9,271 nucleotides of DNA, from NCBI GenBank assembly GCA_030592025.1, contig JAUUZX010000027.1, forward strand, positions 1 to 9,271, read 5' to 3'. Shown here in pieces: positions 5,306-9,271 of this stretch. Numbering within the stretch: the stretch's first letter is position 1; the number at the start of each line of letters is the position of its first letter. This stretch comes from a bacterium. GTDB taxonomy: Bacteria; Krumholzibacteriota; Krumholzibacteria; LZORAL124-64-63. A model generated the notes under the pieces. The model saw only the letters and a list, made by a program, of their open reading frames with translations, ran no database searches and was not told the DNA's origin. The translations under genes and the position numbers were made by a program.

Positions 5306-5599
5306 TTACTTCTGCACGCGGTCCTTCAAGCTCTTGCCCGCGACGAATGCGGGGTACTTGGCGGCCGGAATCGTGATGGAAGCACCCGTCTGCGGGTTCC
5401 GCCCCATGCGTTTCTTGCGGTTCCGGCGCTCGAAGGTGCCGAAGCCCGTGATCTGCACCCTGTCACCCTTGGACACGGCGGAAGCGATGATGCCCTCCCG
5501 CGGTGCGGTCGAGAACAGCGCGTCGACGGCCCGCTTGGCCGCAGCCTTGGTCATACCCGTCTTCGTGGCCAACTTGTCGGTGAGTTCGGTCTTGTTCAT
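5306..5599 (-). CDS. hup: HU/IHF-family nucleoid DNA-binding protein
   Basis: A 97-residue histone-like protein that binds and bends DNA as a dimer in the nucleoid. The N-terminal helices (MNKTELTDKLATKTGMTKAA) form the dimer body. GFGTF (52-56) marks the turn into the DNA-binding arms, GRNPQTG (66-72) carries the intercalating Pro69, and PAFVAGKSLKDRVQ is the usual C-terminal helix. Length is slightly above the typical 90. The frame stays open to a GTG at 5608, but that GTG overlaps the Shine-Dalgarno itself, so ATG 5599 is the real start. The gene is monocistronic: it has its own promoter at 5623-5652 and a terminator on each side. HU and IHF subunits cannot be told apart with certainty from this sequence; the homodimeric HU form is the simpler reading. 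Confidence 0.95.
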   Translation of the reverse strand: MNKTELTDKLATKTGMTKAAAKRAVDALFSTAPREGIIASAVSKGDRVQITGFGTFERRNRKKRMGRNPQTGASITIPAAKYPAFVAGKSLKDRVQK

Positions 5600-5604
5600 T
5601 AACC

Positions 5605-5615
5605 TCACCTCCTTT
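5605..5615 (-). promoter_or_regulatory. Ribosome binding site that fixes the HU start
   Basis: AAAGGAGGTGA is a near-perfect complement of the 16S rRNA tail. GGAGG ends eight bases before ATG 5599. The upstream GTG (5606-5608) lies inside this site and so cannot be the start. Confidence 0.85.
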
Positions 5616-5622
5616 CCCGGCC

Positions 5623-5652
5623 ATCAAACCCCTCCCCCCCGGAAACTGTCAA
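5623..5652 (-). promoter_or_regulatory. HU promoter
   Basis: A consensus -35 box TTGACA (5647-5652) is followed after 18 nt by TTTGAT (5623-5628), a weaker -10. The spacer contains a run of seven G. The transcript would start near 5616, just ahead of the Shine-Dalgarno. The -35 box lies only 3 nt from the U tract of the lptD terminator. Confidence 0.6.
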
Positions 5653-5655
5653 CAC

Positions 5656-5676
5656 AAAAAACCCGGATTTTCCAGG
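5656..5676 (-). terminator. Intrinsic terminator after lptD
   Basis: CCTGGA, loop AAA, TCCGGG form a 6-bp stem (one G-U pair) followed directly by TTTTTT. It lies about 30 nt after the lptD stop and is the cleanest Rho-independent terminator in the window. Confidence 0.75.
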
Positions 5677-5705
5677 CGGGGCGCGGGGTTTCCCAGGGGG
5701 TCCGG

Positions 5706-8700
5706 CTAGAAACCACCCAACCCGGCGCCCGGTGCGCTCGAGTAGGTGTCCCGACCACGGGCGAATTTCAGGTCGGGGATGGAGCGCAGGTAGAGGCGGA
5801 AACCGAAGGACGAATCGATCGTGCTGATGGTGCGCGTGAACTCGAGACGCCAGCAGTGCAGGTTGCGGTGCAGGCTGTACTGCTGCTGCACGATCTCGTC
5901 GGACACGAGGTTGAAACTCGTCCGGTAGCTGAAGTCCCAGTTCCGCGTCAGGTTGGCCGAAACGCTGATGTTGGCCGAGGCCGTCTTGGACGCCGCCCTC
6001 GTCTCGAAGGCGTTGCGGTAGCTGTAGTTCATGGAGGTGTTGATGTTGAAGGGAATGACGCGCCCGCCGTCGGTGGGGTCCTTCGTGTCGCGCCCCCCCT
6101 GGTGCCGGTTGGTGCGGTCGTAAAATTCGTTCTGCCGGCCGTCGACACCGTACAGGCCATCCTCCTGGTCGAACTCGTCCAGGAAGAGGTCGTCCAGCTC
6201 GTCGGTCGTGTCGGCAAGCGCTTCGGCGGGCAGCCCCAAGCGGTCGATGGCCATGTTGCGCACATCCTCCGGCGGCGGCGCCACGTCGCCCAGACCCAGG
6301 CGCCCCGAGAAGCTCAACCCGTAGCTGAAGTGGGTGGACTTGAGGGACAGACTCTCCGGGTCGATGGTGTTGCTCACCTTCAATTGGAGGTAGCGGGCCT
6401 TCCCCGGCTTGATGACCACGTTGCTGCCGATGTCGGCCCAGCGGTCACCGACCGGCAGATCGGGGTTGTAGCTGGAGCTCAGGCCCCAGTCCAGCAGGCC
6501 GTCGAGCTTCTTTTCGGTGAGGGTCGAGTCCTCCCCGGCCGTGACGTACTTCACATCTAAGCGGTTGCCCAGGCTGAAGCCGTAGCTGGTGGAGTGGAAC
6601 TGGTGGCCGGGCAGGGCGGGCGAGAGGCGCCAGGTCACCGCCGTGGTGAGGGTGTGGCGGATCGTGCGCACCTTGCCCAGGTTCACCGGCAGCAGGCCGT
6701 AGAGGGTGGTGTTCACGCCGGCGGTGAAACGCACGCTGGGGCGGGTGTCCTCGACCGTGGTCTTGATCGGGTCGTAGTGGTAGGTCGTGTCCGTGTCCGC
6801 CACGAAGCGGTTCCCCGTCGAGTCGATCCGCGACCAGGCCTGGGACGCGCTGGCGCTGGCGTTCACGTTGAAGATGCTGATCCGGTCCGGCCTCACGGTC
6901 AGGGACCAGTTGCCCTGGGCGTTGTACTGCCGCGTGGTGACGAGCTCGTTCTCCCGTTCGTCCAGGCGCGACGTGTAGCTGTGCTTGAACTTGGTGTTGC
7001 GGCCCAGATTCCCCAGGAGGGAACCCCCGCCTCCGCGCTTCTGGGGCAACAGTGTGATGTCGCGGAAGCCGAGGCTGAAGGACGGCAGGTTCATGGTCGA
7101 GAGCGCCTCGTTGCTCGCGGGGTTGTCGGTGGCCGCGTTGGTGTACTCGCGGCGGCTGGCCGACAGGCTGGCGTTGCCCCAGGTCCAGGCGCGGCTGATG
7201 CTGGCGTCCGTGGTCTGCTGGCCGTTGACGATGTGGCGATCGTTGCTGCCCGCGAGATCGTTGCTGCTGAGGCTGTTGCTGGCCAGCTCGACCTTCGCCG
7301 TGAAGCGGTAGTCATCGAAGAGCTTGGGCTGGCTGTGGGCCGCCGTAAGGCGCCACTCCGTCTTCTTGACCGACGACCCGAGGCTGACCTTGCGGCTGTA
7401 GTTGACGTTGCCGCCGAAGGAGTAGCGCTTGTTGTAGACGTGACGGATGCGCCAGCCGAAATCCTGCCGCTCGTTGTAGTCCGCCTCGAACATGAAGTCC
7501 ATGTACTCGTTCGTGGCCCAGTAGTACCCGAAGTCACGGATGTAGCGTCCTTCGCGGCTCGACCAGCCGAAGTCGAAATTCGGAAAGAGGATGCCCGACT
7601 GCCGGCCCTGCTTCAGGCTCTTGTAGTAGAACGGCAGGGCAAAGACGGGCACGTGCCCGATGTGCATGACCACCGGCGCCGCGACGACCTTGTCATCCAT
7701 GCGCATCTTCATCTTGTCGGACCAGAAATGGTAGTGGGGGTTCTCCAGGTCGCAGGAAGTCATGCGGGCCGAGCATATCTTGAGGGTGGTGTCCTTGTAG
7801 CGGTTGATCTCCTGGCCCACGTAGTAGTAGTCGTCGAAGGACGTCACGCCCCCGGACACGGCCCCTGTCTTGTGCTGGAAATTGTAGCCCATGCGGTCGC
7901 CGGCGATGGTCTCGCTGTCCACCACCAGGGGATCGCCCTCGGCGTAGAGTTCGCGCTCGTCCGTGTCCAGCTTGATGTGTTGGGCCGTCAGCAGCATGGA
8001 ACCGTATTCGAGCTCGCCATCGCCCTCTATGTCGATCTTGCGGTCCCGCATGCCGAAGGACAGGGACCGGCCGCTGTAGGCCACGTCCTGGGCCGAAGCC
8101 AGGAAATCAAGATTCGAGCGGCTGGTGTCCAGGCCGGCGCCGGCCAGGGAATCCAACGCCACCGTGAGCAGGGAATCCACCAACTGGGGACGGTCCGGCG
8201 CGGGCACCGGCAGCACCAGCCCCATCTCCCGGGCCAGGGAATCGACCTGGGCCAGACGCTGGCTGTCCAGGTAGGCGGTGGCCGTGGCGCCCAGGGAATC
8301 CGCCAGCGCCGAATCGCCCGGCGCGCCGGCCAGCAGGTCGGCCAGGCGCCGCGATTTGCCCAGGAGGTCCTCCATGTCCCGGAGGCTGGCGAAGCGGTAG
8401 ATGCCGTCCACGTTCCCGTGCACGTCGACCCGCTGCACGACCTGGCGGCGGAAGTGGAGCACGATGGTGTCGCCGCTCACGTCGTTGGTGGCGATTTCAT
8501 CCTCCAGATCCAGCGGCGTGTAGCGGCTGCGCGCATGGCCGACCACCACACTGCGGCGGATCTCACCCTCCTCGAACTCGATGGAGATCGAGTCGCCCTG
8601 GAGCACGTCCATGGCCGGCAGACCGCGGTAGAGACCGGCCAGGCTGTCCGGTGAGGTGTCCTCCATGACCGCGGAACCCGTGAGGATGGCCCGATGCAGG

Positions 8701-9271
8701 AGACCGTCCACGTAGTAGAACTCGATCTCGTCGCCACGCATGATGCTGCCGTCCTGCTCCACCACCGGCGCGCCCGTCAGCACGAGGCGCTCGCGGCCGT
8801 GGGCCACCGCGGTGTCGGCCCAGGCCCGCATGCGGCCCTGGCGGATGCGCACCGAGTCCGTCATGACGACCCGGTCCTCCAGGCGAAAGAAGCGCATGAG
8901 GCCGGCAGTGCTCACCAGGGGGCCGCCCTTCTGTTGCCGGCTCGTGAGCACGGGGTTGCGATCGACCTCCGCCACGTTGCTGTCCGCCAGGAAAACCGCG
9001 TGGTCACCGGTGACAAGGTTTTCCGAGCCGGGTTCCATGATGCTCACGTGGCCGAAGGCTTCGCTCATCCCGGTGTCCCGCTCGCGGAAGATGGTGTCGC
9101 CGCGCACCGTGTATTCCGGCGTGATCAGCAGGGCCGAGCCCATGAGGCGCATGTCGTTGCCCTCACGCCGCGACTCGGCCTTGGCCCCGGTGCCGATGAT
9201 CTCGCCATCGATCACGCGCACATCGCCGTAGTAGTCCCCCATGCCCAGCAGGCGCAGGTAGGTGCCCCACC
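5706..9271 (-). CDS. lptD: LPS-assembly outer-membrane protein LptD, 5' end outside the window
   Basis: LptD inserts lipopolysaccharide into the outer leaflet of the outer membrane, receiving it from the LptA bridge. At least 1,188 residues are visible. The frame runs to the window edge in good coding sequence (WGTYLRLLG precedes the first in-window ATG at 9242), so the start is missing. Numbering from that Met, residues 1-290 are OstA/LptA-like strands with repeated 'GD.. V.G.A' patterns. About 297-385 is an Asp-Ser-Leu-rich linker, about 386-475 a further OstA-like stretch, and from about 490 the large barrel. The segment KICSARMTSCDLENPHYHFW (Cys490, Cys497) and the following PVFALPFYYKSL and GYYWATNEYMDF match the LptD type of Bacteroidetes and relatives. 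Only one further Cys (1130) is visible, so the disulfide pattern differs from E. coli LptD. The protein ends in Phe, as barrel proteins commonly do. A terminator follows. Confidence 0.92.
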   Translation of the reverse strand, partial: WGTYLRLLGMGDYYGDVRVIDGEIIGTGAKAESRREGNDMRLMGSALLITPEYTVRGDTIFRERDTGMSEAFGHVSIMEPGSENLVTGDHAVFLADSNVAEVDRNPVLTSRQQKGGPLVSTAGLMRFFRLEDRVVMTDSVRIRQGRMRAWADTAVAHGRERLVLTGAPVVEQDGSIMRGDEIEFYYVDGLLHRAILTGSAVMEDTSPDSLAGLYRGLPAMDVLQGDSISIEFEEGEIRRSVVVGHARSRYTPLDLEDEIATNDVSGDTIVLHFRRQVVQRVDVHGNVDGIYRFASLRDMEDLLGKSRRLADLLAGAPGDSALADSLGATATAYLDSQRLAQVDSLAREMGLVLPVPAPDRPQLVDSLLTVALDSLAGAGLDTSRSNLDFLASAQDVAYSGRSLSFGMRDRKIDIEGDGELEYGSMLLTAQHIKLDTDERELYAEGDPLVVDSETIAGDRMGYNFQHKTGAVSGGVTSFDDYYYVGQEINRYKDTTLKICSARMTSCDLENPHYHFWSDKMKMRMDDKVVAAPVVMHIGHVPVFALPFYYKSLKQGRQSGILFPNFDFGWSSREGRYIRDFGYYWATNEYMDFMFEADYNERQDFGWRIRHVYNKRYSFGGNVNYSRKVSLGSSVKKTEWRLTAAHSQPKLFDDYRFTAKVELASNSLSSNDLAGSNDRHIVNGQQTTDASISRAWTWGNASLSASRREYTNAATDNPASNEALSTMNLPSFSLGFRDITLLPQKRGGGGSLLGNLGRNTKFKHSYTSRLDERENELVTTRQYNAQGNWSLTVRPDRISIFNVNASASASQAWSRIDSTGNRFVADTDTTYHYDPIKTTVEDTRPSVRFTAGVNTTLYGLLPVNLGKVRTIRHTLTTAVTWRLSPALPGHQFHSTSYGFSLGNRLDVKYVTAGEDSTLTEKKLDGLLDWGLSSSYNPDLPVGDRWADIGSNVVIKPGKARYLQLKVSNTIDPESLSLKSTHFSYGLSFSGRLGLGDVAPPPEDVRNMAIDRLGLPAEALADTTDELDDLFLDEFDQEDGLYGVDGRQNEFYDRTNRHQGGRDTKDPTDGGRVIPFNINTSMNYSYRNAFETRAASKTASANISVSANLTRNWDFSYRTSFNLVSDEIVQQQYSLHRNLHCWRLEFTRTISTIDSSFGFRLYLRSIPDLKFARGRDTYSSAPGAGLGGF
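8145..8300 (-). repeat. lptD: In-frame GATTCCCTG (Asp-Ser-Leu) repeats in the LptD linker
   Basis: The 9-mer GATTCCCTG occurs four times on the minus strand, at 8145-8153, 8169-8177, 8235-8243 and 8292-8300. The intervals (24, 66 and 57 nt) are all multiples of three and each copy encodes Asp-Ser-Leu. The linker between the two OstA-like parts thus looks built by duplication of a short unit, or selected for this tripeptide. Confidence 0.7.

Noticed and set aside
5600..5608. HU start at GTG 5608
   Set aside because: The GTG is part of the Shine-Dalgarno sequence; ATG 5599 is correctly spaced and matches the family's usual N-terminus.

Overview
This is a GC-rich window in which every supported gene lies on the minus strand. 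It reads from the right edge leftward as lptD (5' end cut off), an HU-type DNA-binding protein, a metallophosphatase-tetrahaem cytochrome interrupted by one in-frame TGA, an unrecognised exported protein, a DEDDh exonuclease, a 59-residue zinc-ribbon-like protein, a second zinc-ribbon protein, and an outer-membrane barrel-like protein. The LptD resembles the form found in Bacteroidetes and their relatives (FCB group). Together with high GC, exported multihaem cytochrome c and signal peptidase I type leaders, this suggests an uncultured, diderm, high-GC bacterium of the FCB superphylum or a neighbouring candidate phylum. That placement is inference; no marker gene settles it.

The main result is at 3724-5100. 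A short reading frame with a signal peptide (5100 to 4906) ends at TGA 4905-4903 and the same frame continues to a TAG at 3724. The TGA falls where the family motif Glu-Pro-Cys-Gly-Cys would carry its second Cys, giving Glu-Pro-Cys-Gly-Sec. A hairpin 18 nt after the TGA, with a bulged U and a G at the start of its apical loop, fits the published bacterial SECIS model. The half after the TGA carries four CxxCH haem sites but no export signal of its own; the half before it is a signal peptide plus one strand of a fold. Both halves make sense only if the TGA is read through. I therefore annotate one selenoprotein of 458 residues. TGA is also the ordinary stop of five other genes here, so a general code change is unlikely.

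Layout: lptD ends at 5706 and is followed by a U-tailed terminator (5656-5676). The HU promoter (5623-5652) and gene (5306-5599) come next, then a second terminator (5264-5285). A new promoter (5217-5245) and a hairpin-bearing leader serve the selenoprotein gene, whose 3' end overlaps the start of the exported 282-residue protein. The exonuclease appears to have its own promoter placed so close to its ATG that the mRNA would be leaderless. A further promoter (1977-2005) and a leader with three alternating copies of GTTCCGA drive the last unit: the two zinc-ribbon proteins and the barrel protein, the last two overlapping by 4 bases. A 7-bp hairpin lies just beyond the final stop.

Functionally the window mixes cell-envelope biogenesis (lptD, barrel protein), nucleoid structure and DNA processing (HU, exonuclease), and a possible periplasmic redox enzyme. 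No mobile elements, CRISPR arrays, tRNA or rRNA genes were seen.
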